In this document: positions 57,406 through 64,000 of the stretch, one piece after another
Layout: the number at the start of each line of letters is the position of its first letter
Position numbering within the stretch: the first letter of the stretch is position 1
NCBI RefSeq assembly: GCF_000737695.1
Contig: NZ_JPRM01000023.1
Coordinates: forward strand, 1 to 64,000
DNA: 64,000 bases
Source: Flavobacterium hydatis
GTDB lineage: Bacteria > Bacteroidota > Bacteroidia > Flavobacteriales > Flavobacteriaceae
Direction of reading: 5' to 3'
Made by a program: the position numbers and the translations under genes
Notes under the pieces: model-generated
What the model was told of the DNA's origin: nothing
The model's input: the letters and a program-made list of their open reading frames with translations, nothing else
The model's database searches: none

Positions 57406-58563
57406 ATGAACACATTCAAATCTGTTTTTAATCAATACGACTGGAATACCATCCAATCCAAAATATATCAAACTTCTCCTCAAGAAGTAGAACGTGCTTT
57501 GGCTAAAAACAAACGGAATCTTGATGATTTTCTTGCATTAATTTCTCCTGCTGCTTTACCCTATTTAGAGCAAATGGCACAAGAATGCCATGAATTAACC
57601 AAGAAACGTTTTGGCAAAACGATTCAGATGTATGCACCACTATATTTAAGTAATGAATGCCAGAACATTTGTACTTATTGCGGTTTTAGCTTGGACAATA
57701 AAATTAAACGGAAAACACTTTCCGATTCAGAGATTAAACTGGAAGTTGAGGCATTAAAAAATATCGGATTCGACTATGTTTTATTGGTAACTGGCGAAGC
57801 AAATTATACTGTAAATATTAATTATTTTCTGAATGCCATTACTCAAATAAGAAAACATTTTTCGATTATTTCTGTTGAAGTTCAGCCACTTTCTACGGGA
57901 GAATATGAAAAACTTCATGAAGCTGGCGTATATTCTGTATTAGTATATCAGGAAACGTATCATCAGGAAGTTTACAAAAAGTATCATACTAAAGGTAAAA
58001 AATCAAATTTCGATTTTAGATTAGAAACTCCTGACAGAATTGGATCTGCGGGTATTCATAAAATTGGGTTAGGCGTTTTATTAGGTTTAGAAGATTGGCG
58101 TACAGACAGTTTTTTTAATGCTTTGCACATAGATTATCTTCAGAAGAAATATTGGCAAACAAAGTATTCCGTTTCTTTCCCGAGGTTACGTCCAGCCGAA
58201 GGTATCATCGAACCTAATTTTATTATGGATGATAAAGATTTAACGCAACTGATTTGTGCATACCGATTATGGAATGAAGATTTAGAAATCTCTATATCTA
58301 CGCGTGAAAATGAAAAATTCAGAAATAATATCATTCCGATTGGAACAACAAGCATGAGTGCAGGTTCTAAAACAAATCCTGGCGGATACGTTGTTGATCC
58401 GCAATCATTAGAACAATTTGAGATTAGCGATGAACGTTCGGCTCAAGAAATAGCAAAAATCATTACCAATAGCGGGTATGAGCCGATCTGGAAAGATTGG
58501 GACAAAAGCTATAATAGTATTTTTTTGAGTAACAATTTCAACAATCTAAAATCAACAGTCTAA
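57406..58563 (+). CDS. thiH: 2-iminoacetate (dehydroglycine) synthase ThiH
   Basis: ThiH is a radical SAM enzyme that cleaves tyrosine to dehydroglycine and p-cresol. The 385-residue product has ECQNICTYCGFS (CX3CX2C, about residues 83-94), the LLVTGEAN segment, VYQETYHQEVYKKYH, and the C-terminal NPGGYV and EQFEISDERSA parts. ATG at 57406 is chosen; a GTG at 57376 would start inside the inverted repeat. It uses the anaerobic-type thiazole route, consistent with absence of a ThiO oxidase here. Confidence 0.96.
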   Translation: MNTFKSVFNQYDWNTIQSKIYQTSPQEVERALAKNKRNLDDFLALISPAALPYLEQMAQECHELTKKRFGKTIQMYAPLYLSNECQNICTYCGFSLDNKIKRKTLSDSEIKLEVEALKNIGFDYVLLVTGEANYTVNINYFLNAITQIRKHFSIISVEVQPLSTGEYEKLHEAGVYSVLVYQETYHQEVYKKYHTKGKKSNFDFRLETPDRIGSAGIHKIGLGVLLGLEDWRTDSFFNALHIDYLQKKYWQTKYSVSFPRLRPAEGIIEPNFIMDDKDLTQLICAYRLWNEDLEISISTRENEKFRNNIIPIGTTSMSAGSKTNPGGYVVDPQSLEQFEISDERSAQEIAKIITNSGYEPIWKDWDKSYNSIFLSNNFNNLKSTV

Positions 58564-58576
58564 AATCTAAAATTTT

Positions 58577-59287
58577 ATGAGTATTATACAAGATTTTTTA
58601 CGTTATAACCGTCAAATGATGTTACCCGAAATTGGTGATATCGGTCAAGAAAAAATAAAACAAGCAAAAGTACTGGTTATTGGTGCAGGTGGCTTGGGCT
58701 GCCCTGTCTTACAATATTTAGCAACTGCAGGAGTGGGAACAATTGGTATTGCAGATTTTGATATAATAGAAATTCACAATCTACATCGTCAAATTTTATA
58801 TACAGAAGAAGTTGTTGGTCAAGCCAAAACTTCGACTGCTAAAACTGTAGTCGAAAAACTGAATCCGTTAATTACTGTTATCCCTTTTGAAGAAAAATTA
58901 ACTCCCGAAAATACATCTCAAATTATTCAGGGATTTGATTTTGTTGTAGATGGTTCGGATAATTTTAAAACTCGCTATTTAGTTAATGATACTTGTGTGA
59001 ATTTAAACAAAACACTAGTTTACGGAAGTATCTTAAAATTTGAAGGACAAGTAGCCGTTTTTAATCATAATGGTGGTAAAAATTTACGCGATTTATTCCC
59101 TGAAATGCCCGATCCAAAAGATGTTCCTAATTGTAACCTTAATGGTGTTCTTGGCACATTACCCGGAATAATAGGCACGATGATGGCACATGAAACATTA
59201 AAACTAATACTGGGTTTACCTGCATTAAATAACGAATTAGTTCTTTTTGATACGATATACTGGAACTTTACTAAACTGAATTTCTAG
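58577..59287 (+). CDS. thiF: ThiF/MoeB/HesA-family ThiS adenylyltransferase
   Basis: ThiF adenylates the C-terminal glycine of ThiS. The 236-residue product has the ATP-binding GAGGLGCPVLQYLATAGVG (about 36-54), the catalytic ADFDIIEIHNLHRQ segment, VDGSDNFKTRYLVND, and the PNCNLNGVLG region with one conserved Cys. The usual structural zinc cysteine pairs are missing: LRDLFPE stands where YRCLFPE is expected, and the C-terminus ends in KLNF without a CXXC. Its last 4 bp overlap the convergent MOSC gene. It ends the thiamine operon. Confidence 0.93.
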   Translation: MSIIQDFLRYNRQMMLPEIGDIGQEKIKQAKVLVIGAGGLGCPVLQYLATAGVGTIGIADFDIIEIHNLHRQILYTEEVVGQAKTSTAKTVVEKLNPLITVIPFEEKLTPENTSQIIQGFDFVVDGSDNFKTRYLVNDTCVNLNKTLVYGSILKFEGQVAVFNHNGGKNLRDLFPEMPDPKDVPNCNLNGVLGTLPGIIGTMMAHETLKLILGLPALNNELVLFDTIYWNFTKLNF

Positions 59288-60081
59288 AAAACTATAGTAT
59301 CGCCAACATTAATAACAGCATTTTCCAGGCATATTAAATTTGTACCAAAGAAAACGGAATTATCTATTTTACGATACTTGCTCAATGTTTTTAATGGTTC
59401 TTTTTTTACAACGCCTTTACTAGGATCATTATTTACCATGATGCATCTTCCGCAAGGTTTTATATTTTTGAATTTACCATTTCCAATCTGAAATGCTTCA
59501 AAATTATCTTCTTCGTGTGCAACCGTAGTACTAATTACTATATTGGGTCTGAATCTTAAAACAGTTATTTTTTCTGCTAACTTTTCATTTAAATTATCCA
59601 AACTTTCGCTTCCTATTAATAAGTACGGATAACCATCGGCAAGGCTAACATTAAATGTGGTATCTAGTTTTGAACTAGTATGTTTTCTATCTCCAATATT
59701 AATGATTTTAACTAGTTTACAAGTAAATCCTAGTTGGGCAGTAAACCATTCTGAAGTAGTTTTTTTTACCTCAACAACTTCACTTTTATCATCCCATACC
59801 ATCGAAGAAATAGGCGTGTCTAAATTTTCATCAATAAAAAATTCATGCTTTTTATCTAGATATGTTATTGTCATTTTCCCATCCGAAATTTGTGGGTAGA
59901 ACTGACTTAAAAATGGATATTCTCTTTGGGTAATAAATTGATTAAACTCATCTACAAGCATCCATCTGCGGTCATTTTCAAAACCCATTTCTTCAGCCAT
60001 AGCGCTTTTACAACTAATTCCTGCCAAACTTTTGATAGGATAGATATAAAGTTCTTTTACAATGTAACTAGTACTCATCAT
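59284..60081 (-). CDS. MOSC domain protein (MOSC beta-barrel type)
   Basis: The 265-residue product has the N-terminal beta-barrel part (ELYIYPIKSLAGI at about 10-22; GFENDRRWMLVDE) and the C-terminal MOSC domain, with RFRPNIVIS and a Cys in KPCGRCIMVN at about residue 209. MOSC proteins of this branch relate to the mitochondrial amidoxime reducing component and molybdenum cofactor sulfurases, and often bind molybdenum cofactor. No redox partner is adjacent. It overlaps the end of aat by 14 bp and may be translated with it. Confidence 0.9.
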   Translation of the reverse strand: MMSTSYIVKELYIYPIKSLAGISCKSAMAEEMGFENDRRWMLVDEFNQFITQREYPFLSQFYPQISDGKMTITYLDKKHEFFIDENLDTPISSMVWDDKSEVVEVKKTTSEWFTAQLGFTCKLVKIINIGDRKHTSSKLDTTFNVSLADGYPYLLIGSESLDNLNEKLAEKITVLRFRPNIVISTTVAHEEDNFEAFQIGNGKFKNIKPCGRCIMVNNDPSKGVVKKEPLKTLSKYRKIDNSVFFGTNLICLENAVINVGDTIVF

Positions 60082-60712
60082 TATTTAAAGTTTGCATAAA
60101 AAAATCCCGTTCAATTTCTTGGCATCCTAAGCTTTCTAAATGCGGATTGTAAACCTGACAATCTAAGAGTTTATAATTCTCCTCTTTTAGTTTATTTACT
60201 AAAGCAATAAAAGCTACTTTGGATGCATTAGACACTTTTGAGAACATACTTTCTCCACAAAAAACATGTCCTAAATCTACGCCATATAAACCACCTACCA
60301 ATACATCATTCTCCCATACCTCAACCGATTTTGCAAAACCCATCTCGTGAAGTTTACAATAAGATTCAATCATGTTATTAGAAATCCAAGTTCCGTTCTG
60401 TCCATCACGTTTTATCTTCTGGCAATTTGAAATTACATCTCTAAAATTCTGGTTGAAAGTTACTTTAAAAATATTTCGATTAAGAATATTACGCATGCTT
60501 TTAGTTACAATCAATTCATCCAAAAATAAAACCATTCTAGGATTTGGTGACCACCATAATATTGGCTCTCCTTCATTAAACCAAGGGAAAACTCCGCTTC
60601 GATAAGCTAGTTGTAATCGTTCTGGAGATAAATCACCTCCAATTGCCAAAATGCCATCATAATTGGCTTCTGAAACTGGCGGAAAAAATAAAACTTCGGA
60701 TAAATGATACAT
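60068..60712 (-). CDS. aat: Leucyl/phenylalanyl-tRNA--protein transferase
   Basis: Aat adds Leu or Phe to proteins with N-terminal Arg or Lys, marking them for ClpAP via ClpS. The 214-residue product shows FPPVSEANYDGILAIGGDLS (about 9-28), LAYRSGVFPWFNEGEPILWW (about 33-52), NGTWISNNMI, and GGLYGVDLGHVFCGESMFS. ATG at 60712 is chosen over a TTG at 60739, which lies in the terminator hairpin of the next operon. The downstream MOSC gene overlaps by 14 bp. Confidence 0.96.
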   Translation of the reverse strand: MYHLSEVLFFPPVSEANYDGILAIGGDLSPERLQLAYRSGVFPWFNEGEPILWWSPNPRMVLFLDELIVTKSMRNILNRNIFKVTFNQNFRDVISNCQKIKRDGQNGTWISNNMIESYCKLHEMGFAKSVEVWENDVLVGGLYGVDLGHVFCGESMFSKVSNASKVAFIALVNKLKEENYKLLDCQVYNPHLESLGCQEIERDFFMQTLNNDEY

Positions 60713-60728
60713 TTTTAAGTAAAATATA

Positions 60729-60761
60729 AAACCCGACAAATTTGAAAAAATTGCCGGGTTT
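60729..60761 (-). terminator. Terminator after the flavin reductase-DUF3127 operon
   Basis: AAACCCGACAAATT pairs with AATTGCCGGGTTT with one mismatch and is followed by T on the minus strand. It lies between the DUF3127 gene and aat. Confidence 0.8.
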
Positions 60762-60788
60762 GTTTATTATAAAATCAAAACCTATTGA

Positions 60789-61160
60789 TTAAAATGGTAA
60801 ATCGTCTGGTTCGTCTTCGTTTAAGTTTGTTGCTGGAGCAAAAGCTTGTGCAGCAGGCATTGGAGGAGTTTGAGCTGGAGCAGCTGTATCTAATCTTTCG
60901 ATTCTCCAACCTTGGATACTATTAAAGTATTTAGTTTCTCCTTGTGGATTAACCCATTCTCTACCTCTTAAGTTAATTGAAACTTTTACAGGATCTCCTG
61001 TTTTATAACTACTCAACAAATCGCATTTATCTTGAGTAAATTCGATCATGATGTGTTGAGGATATTGCTCTTCTGTAGTAACTACAAGTTCTCTTTTTTT
61101 GAATGATGCACTAACTTGTTGTTCTGGGTTAACAACTTTTACTTTTCCTGTAACTTCCAT
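60789..61160 (-). CDS. DUF3127 domain protein
   Basis: The 123-residue product is a DUF3127 protein, an OB-fold-like family found in Bacteroidota and probably nucleic-acid-binding (single-strand-DNA-binding-protein-like). It shows VTGKVKVVNPEQQVSASFKK (about 3-22), HIMIEFTQDKCDLL, and SINLRGREWVNPQGETKYFN (about 63-82). A short flexible Ala/Pro tail ends in acidic DEPDDLPF, which resembles the SSB C-terminal tip. It follows the flavin reductase gene by 12 bp. Function is inferred from fold only. Confidence 0.85.
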   Translation of the reverse strand: MEVTGKVKVVNPEQQVSASFKKRELVVTTEEQYPQHIMIEFTQDKCDLLSSYKTGDPVKVSINLRGREWVNPQGETKYFNSIQGWRIERLDTAAPAQTPPMPAAQAFAPATNLNEDEPDDLPF

Positions 61161-61172
61161 CTCCGTTTTTAT

Positions 61173-62069
61173 TTAATTGTTATTTATTTTTTTTATTTTC
61201 TTAGCCAAAAGCACTTTCCAAGCCGATATTACATCGTTTTCATCAAGATACTTTTTTGCTTTTTGATGCACTTTGACCTCATCATCTGAGCTCAATACTC
61301 CCTTCACAGAAAAGTTTTCTTTCACAAATATACTAACTTCTTCTGTTGTAGGCAAGGCTTCAATATTACCTAATTTACCTAAATCATTCCCATCAAAAAC
61401 AGGGCTTTCCTTTACATAATCAGGTATTGCATCTACTCCTACTCCTAGGGTTGTAAGTGGTTTTTCGACTTCAAAAAGTCCTTGGTTCGACCTTGAATAC
61501 CAATTACTTCCTAAGCGAGAAACCAAATCAATTTTATGTTGATCAATCGCTCCGTTTTCATCTAAAATTGCTTCATGAATATGAATTTTTACCACTTCGC
61601 AAAGAATCAGATTTCCAGCTCCTCCTTCTGTTCCTAACGGAATAATTTGAGTTACTTTACATTCAAACTGTACTGGTGACTCTTTTACTCTATACGGTTT
61701 TACAATATCCGAAGGAATTTGTGTTAATCCAGATTTTATAAATTCGTTTACACCATCGGCATATTCTGTACTAGCAAGCGATGTTTGTTGTACAATATCA
61801 TAATTAACTACGTTAATAACGACTTCGCGTGTAGCTTCGGCATTTATTAAAGTATGCTTTATAGAATTATCACGTACTCGACGAGAGGGTGAAAAAACCA
61901 AAATTGGTGGATTAGCGCTAAAAACATTGAAGAAACTAAATGGTGATAAATTCGGATTTCCGTCTTTATCTATAGTACTTGCAAAAGCAATAGGCCTTGG
62001 TCCAACTGCACTTTGTAAATAACCTTGCACTTTTGCGGTCGGAATTTCCTTTGGATCAATACTAATCAT
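61173..62069 (-). CDS. Flavin reductase-like domain protein (FMN-binding split barrel)
   Basis: The 298-residue product has the flavin-reductase/FMN-binding split-barrel fold: AVGPRPIAFASTIDKDGNPN (about 21-40, with the P-loop-like RPIAFAS) followed by LSPFSFFNVFSANPPILVFS, and FECKVTQIIPLG for the dimer interface. Such proteins reduce FMN or are oxidoreductase components; which one is unknown. A C-terminal extension of about 90 residues goes beyond the core. It is first in an operon with DUF3127 and has a perfect promoter. Confidence 0.9.
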   Translation of the reverse strand: MISIDPKEIPTAKVQGYLQSAVGPRPIAFASTIDKDGNPNLSPFSFFNVFSANPPILVFSPSRRVRDNSIKHTLINAEATREVVINVVNYDIVQQTSLASTEYADGVNEFIKSGLTQIPSDIVKPYRVKESPVQFECKVTQIIPLGTEGGAGNLILCEVVKIHIHEAILDENGAIDQHKIDLVSRLGSNWYSRSNQGLFEVEKPLTTLGVGVDAIPDYVKESPVFDGNDLGKLGNIEALPTTEEVSIFVKENFSVKGVLSSDDEVKVHQKAKKYLDENDVISAWKVLLAKKIKKINNN

Positions 62070-62103
62070 ACTTATATTTTTCTAATCATTTTTAGAAGAC
62101 AAC

Positions 62104-62132
62104 AAAAGTACATAAATCGTTTAAGTTTCAAA
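62104..62132 (-). promoter_or_regulatory. Promoter of the flavin reductase-DUF3127 operon
   Basis: The minus strand reads TTG at 62130-62132, an 18-bp spacer, then TACTTTTG at 62104-62111. Confidence 0.78.
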
Positions 62133-62226
62133 AGAAGTCTATTCATTTTAAAAATAAAAATCTTTGTATGCATACAAAATATATACTGTGTTTATTTCGT
62201 TATATTTATACCACAAAATTTAATTT

Positions 62227-63381
62227 ATGTTTTTTTCAGAAAGAAGAAATACAACCCGATGGATCATTATTTGCGCTTCCTTTTTGATTATTTCCTTAAT
62301 TCTTTGGAATACTTATACCTTTTTTCAGATTTTTAAAAATGAAGAACGATTAAAAATGAATCTTTGGGCTAATGCTCAAAAAACATTGATTAATGCTGAT
62401 GAAAATAGCGATGTCGAATTACCATTACAGATATTTAGCAACAACACTTCGATTCCTATTATTTTAACAGAAAAAGATAGTATCATAAGTGCAGTAAACA
62501 TTGATGAAACTATTATAAAAGATAAACACAGGGCTAGTTCTATCTTAAACAAATTAAAACGAGAGAATGAAGCAATTGTAATCGAGTATGCTCCGGGAAA
62601 ACATCAGGAACTCTATTACGGTAACTCTGAACTATTAAATAAACTTAAATATTACCCAATTGCTTTATTATTGATTATTTTCTTGTTTGGCGGTTTAGTT
62701 TACAACTTCTACAGAAGTACAAAAATGGCTACCCAAAATAAACTTTGGGCGGGAATGGCAAAAGAAACGGCACATCAAATAGGAACTCCTTTATCATCAT
62801 TAATTGGTTGGGTCGAATTTTTAAAAACCGAAAATATTGATCAATCAATTACTTCTGAGATTGAAAAAGATATTGAGCGATTACAAACTATTACGGATCG
62901 TTTCTCTAAAATAGGTTCTACCCCTGTTCTCGAAAATAAGGATATTGTTCAGGAAACAGTAAATACTTATGATTATTTACAATCTCGTTTCTCTAAACAA
63001 GTTAATTTTTCCTGCCAGATGCCTGAGCATCCAATTATGGTTATGATTAACCCAATTCTTCATAGTTGGACTATCGAGAATTTGGTGAAAAATGCCATTG
63101 ATGCAATGAAAGGAAAAGGTAATTTGTCACTAAAAATTGAGCAAGAGGGAAACTTGGTGAAAATAAATGTGTCAGACACAGGAATTGGGATTCCAAAAAC
63201 CCAATTTAAAACCATATTCGAGCCTGGTTTTACAACCAAAAAAAGAGGTTGGGGATTAGGGCTTTCGTTAACTAAAAGAATTGTCGAGGAATATCATAGC
63301 GGCAAGATAAAGGTTTTACAATCTGAAATAGGAAAAGGAACTATTATCCAACTTAATTACAAAATAAATAATCTAACATAA
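62227..63381 (+). CDS. Sensor histidine kinase
   Basis: The 384-residue protein has membrane segments at about 12-33 (WIIICASFLIISLILW) and 138-160 (YYPIALLLIIFLFGGLVYNF) with an extracytoplasmic region of about 105 residues. The phosphoacceptor region reads KETAHQIGTPLSSL (His at about residue 182), an HQIGTP-type motif rather than the common SHELRTP. The ATPase domain has LVKNAIDAMKG, DTGIGIP and GWGLGLSLTKRI. No response regulator gene lies next to it, so it is an orphan. Start ATG at 62227. Confidence 0.93.
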   Translation: MFFSERRNTTRWIIICASFLIISLILWNTYTFFQIFKNEERLKMNLWANAQKTLINADENSDVELPLQIFSNNTSIPIILTEKDSIISAVNIDETIIKDKHRASSILNKLKRENEAIVIEYAPGKHQELYYGNSELLNKLKYYPIALLLIIFLFGGLVYNFYRSTKMATQNKLWAGMAKETAHQIGTPLSSLIGWVEFLKTENIDQSITSEIEKDIERLQTITDRFSKIGSTPVLENKDIVQETVNTYDYLQSRFSKQVNFSCQMPEHPIMVMINPILHSWTIENLVKNAIDAMKGKGNLSLKIEQEGNLVKINVSDTGIGIPKTQFKTIFEPGFTTKKRGWGLGLSLTKRIVEEYHSGKIKVLQSEIGKGTIIQLNYKINNLT

Positions 63382-63424
63382 AAAAGAAACCACAAATTCA
63401 ATAATGAGTTTGTGGTTTCTTTTT
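63381..63424. terminator. Bidirectional terminator after the orphan histidine kinase
   Basis: AAAAAGAAACCACAAA pairs with TTTGTGGTTTCTTTTT around a 12-base loop. Confidence 0.88.
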
Positions 63425-63447
63425 ATTTAAAAGGTACTTATTTAAGG

Positions 63448-63834
63448 CTATAAATTAGCCTGAATACTTTTAGCCAAAGCCTCAAATTCTTCTTTTGTAA
63501 GTGATACTTTATTATGGAAACGCATTTCGTCCATTTCGTTAAGCGGAATTAAATGTACGTGTGCATGAGGAACTTCAAGTCCTACTACTGCCATTCCTAC
63601 TCTTTTACAAGGAACTGTTTTCTCTAAAGCTATTGCAACCTTTTTAGAAAACTGCATTAATCCTAGATATAACTCATCATCCATATCAAAAATCTTATTG
63701 ATTTCTTGCTTCGGGATACAAAGCGTATGTCCTTTGGCATTTGGGTTTACATCTAGAAATGCCAAAAAATTATCGTCTTCGGTAATTTTATAACTTGGGA
63801 TTTCTCCGTTTACTATTTTGGTAAATATGCTCAT
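63448..63834 (-). CDS. HIT-family protein (histidine triad)
   Basis: The 128-residue product has the histidine triad catalytic motif HAHVHLIP at about residues 94-101 and an N-terminal FTKIVNGEIPSYKI start typical of Hint-type nucleotide hydrolases. They hydrolyse AMP-NH2-like or aminoacyl-AMP substrates. It lies 64 bp downstream of greA and is probably co-transcribed with it. Confidence 0.95.
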   Translation of the reverse strand: MSIFTKIVNGEIPSYKITEDDNFLAFLDVNPNAKGHTLCIPKQEINKIFDMDDELYLGLMQFSKKVAIALEKTVPCKRVGMAVVGLEVPHAHVHLIPLNEMDEMRFHNKVSLTKEEFEALAKSIQANL

Positions 63835-63859
63835 TTTATATTCGTTTATTTGGTTAATC

Positions 63860-63883
63860 GTTTAATCGATTTAACGATTAAAC
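63860..63883. repeat. Inverted repeat between HIT gene and greA
   Basis: GTTTAATCG pairs with CGATTAAAC exactly around a 6-base loop; further TTAATCG and GTTAAAC copies lie on both sides. No T run follows on the minus strand. Confidence 0.65.
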
Positions 63884-63898
63884 AGTTAAACTAAAAAT

Positions 63899-64000
63899 TT
63901 AGTCTCTTGAAATTTCAAGGATTTCGAATTTCAAAACACCATTAGGAACTGTGATTTCAGCAACTTCTCCAACTGACTTTCCTAGTAAACCTTTCCCAAT
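63899..64000 (-). CDS. greA: Transcription elongation factor GreA, C-terminus only
   Basis: The last 33 codons and the stop TAA (63899-63901) are in the window. They read GLLGKSVGEVAEITVPNG, then a VLKFEILEISRD end, matching the C-terminal domain of GreA, which rescues backtracked RNA polymerase. The N-terminal part is beyond the window edge. The gene pairs with the HIT gene downstream. Confidence 0.9.
   Translation of the reverse strand: MGKGLLGKSVGEVAEITVPNGVLKFEILEISRD

Overview
The window is an AT-rich stretch of a Bacteroidota chromosome, almost certainly Flavobacterium or a close relative. The signs are promoter boxes of the flavobacterial form TTG-N16-21-TAnnTTTG, a general lack of Shine-Dalgarno sequences, a complete alternative complex III plus cytochrome oxidase operon, DUF2723 and DUF3127 proteins, and a very large Ig-like secreted protein. 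I see no phage, insertion sequence, integrase or CRISPR array. The species cannot be named from the sequence alone.

Layout. 1-4922 (-) is the N-terminal 1640 codons of a giant glycine-rich and Ig-repeat exported protein whose C-terminus lies outside the window. 5500-7576 (-) holds queG and ruvB with a structured repeat between them. 7648-18977 (-) is one respiratory operon, actABCDEF-ctaC-ctaD, read from a clear promoter at 19066-19094. 19198-21943 holds a SPOR protein, an acid phosphatase and an outer-membrane barrel protein. 22000-26658 (-) is rimP-nusA-infB with a terminator-like hairpin in its leader. 26835-28900 holds a universal stress protein, an unlisted 51-residue double-glycine-leader peptide, and two tRNA-Gln genes in duplicated surroundings. 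28899-34579 holds a DUF2723 glycosyltransferase-like protein, a polysaccharide deacetylase, a thioredoxin-fold protein with no cysteines, and a metallophosphoesterase. 34776-37473 (-) is a two-component system flanked on both sides by copies of a small Lys-rich exported protein gene; both copies carry the same operator-promoter layout. 37804-44313 holds polA, small membrane proteins, a LacI regulator and two ferritin-like proteins.

44506-47400 holds rplM-rpsI, rpsB and tsf with structured leaders. 47459-52130 holds an M3 peptidase, a queuosine-precursor transporter, two lipoproteins and tag. 52244-59287 is a TPP-riboswitch-controlled thiamine operon, thiS-thiC-(thiE-like)-thiD-thiE-thiG-thiH-thiF. 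59284-64000 holds a MOSC protein, aat, DUF3127, a flavin reductase-like protein, a histidine kinase, a HIT protein and the C-terminus of greA.

How the genes work together. The act and cta genes encode a quinol-to-oxygen electron transfer chain. The thi genes supply both halves of thiamine phosphate, and ThiS, ThiF, ThiG and ThiH make the thiazole through the tyrosine route. queG and the yhhQ-type gene both serve queuosine metabolism. The most promising unexplained items are the double-glycine peptide at 27762-27917 and the duplicated operator-gene-terminator cassettes around the two-component system at 34637-37579.
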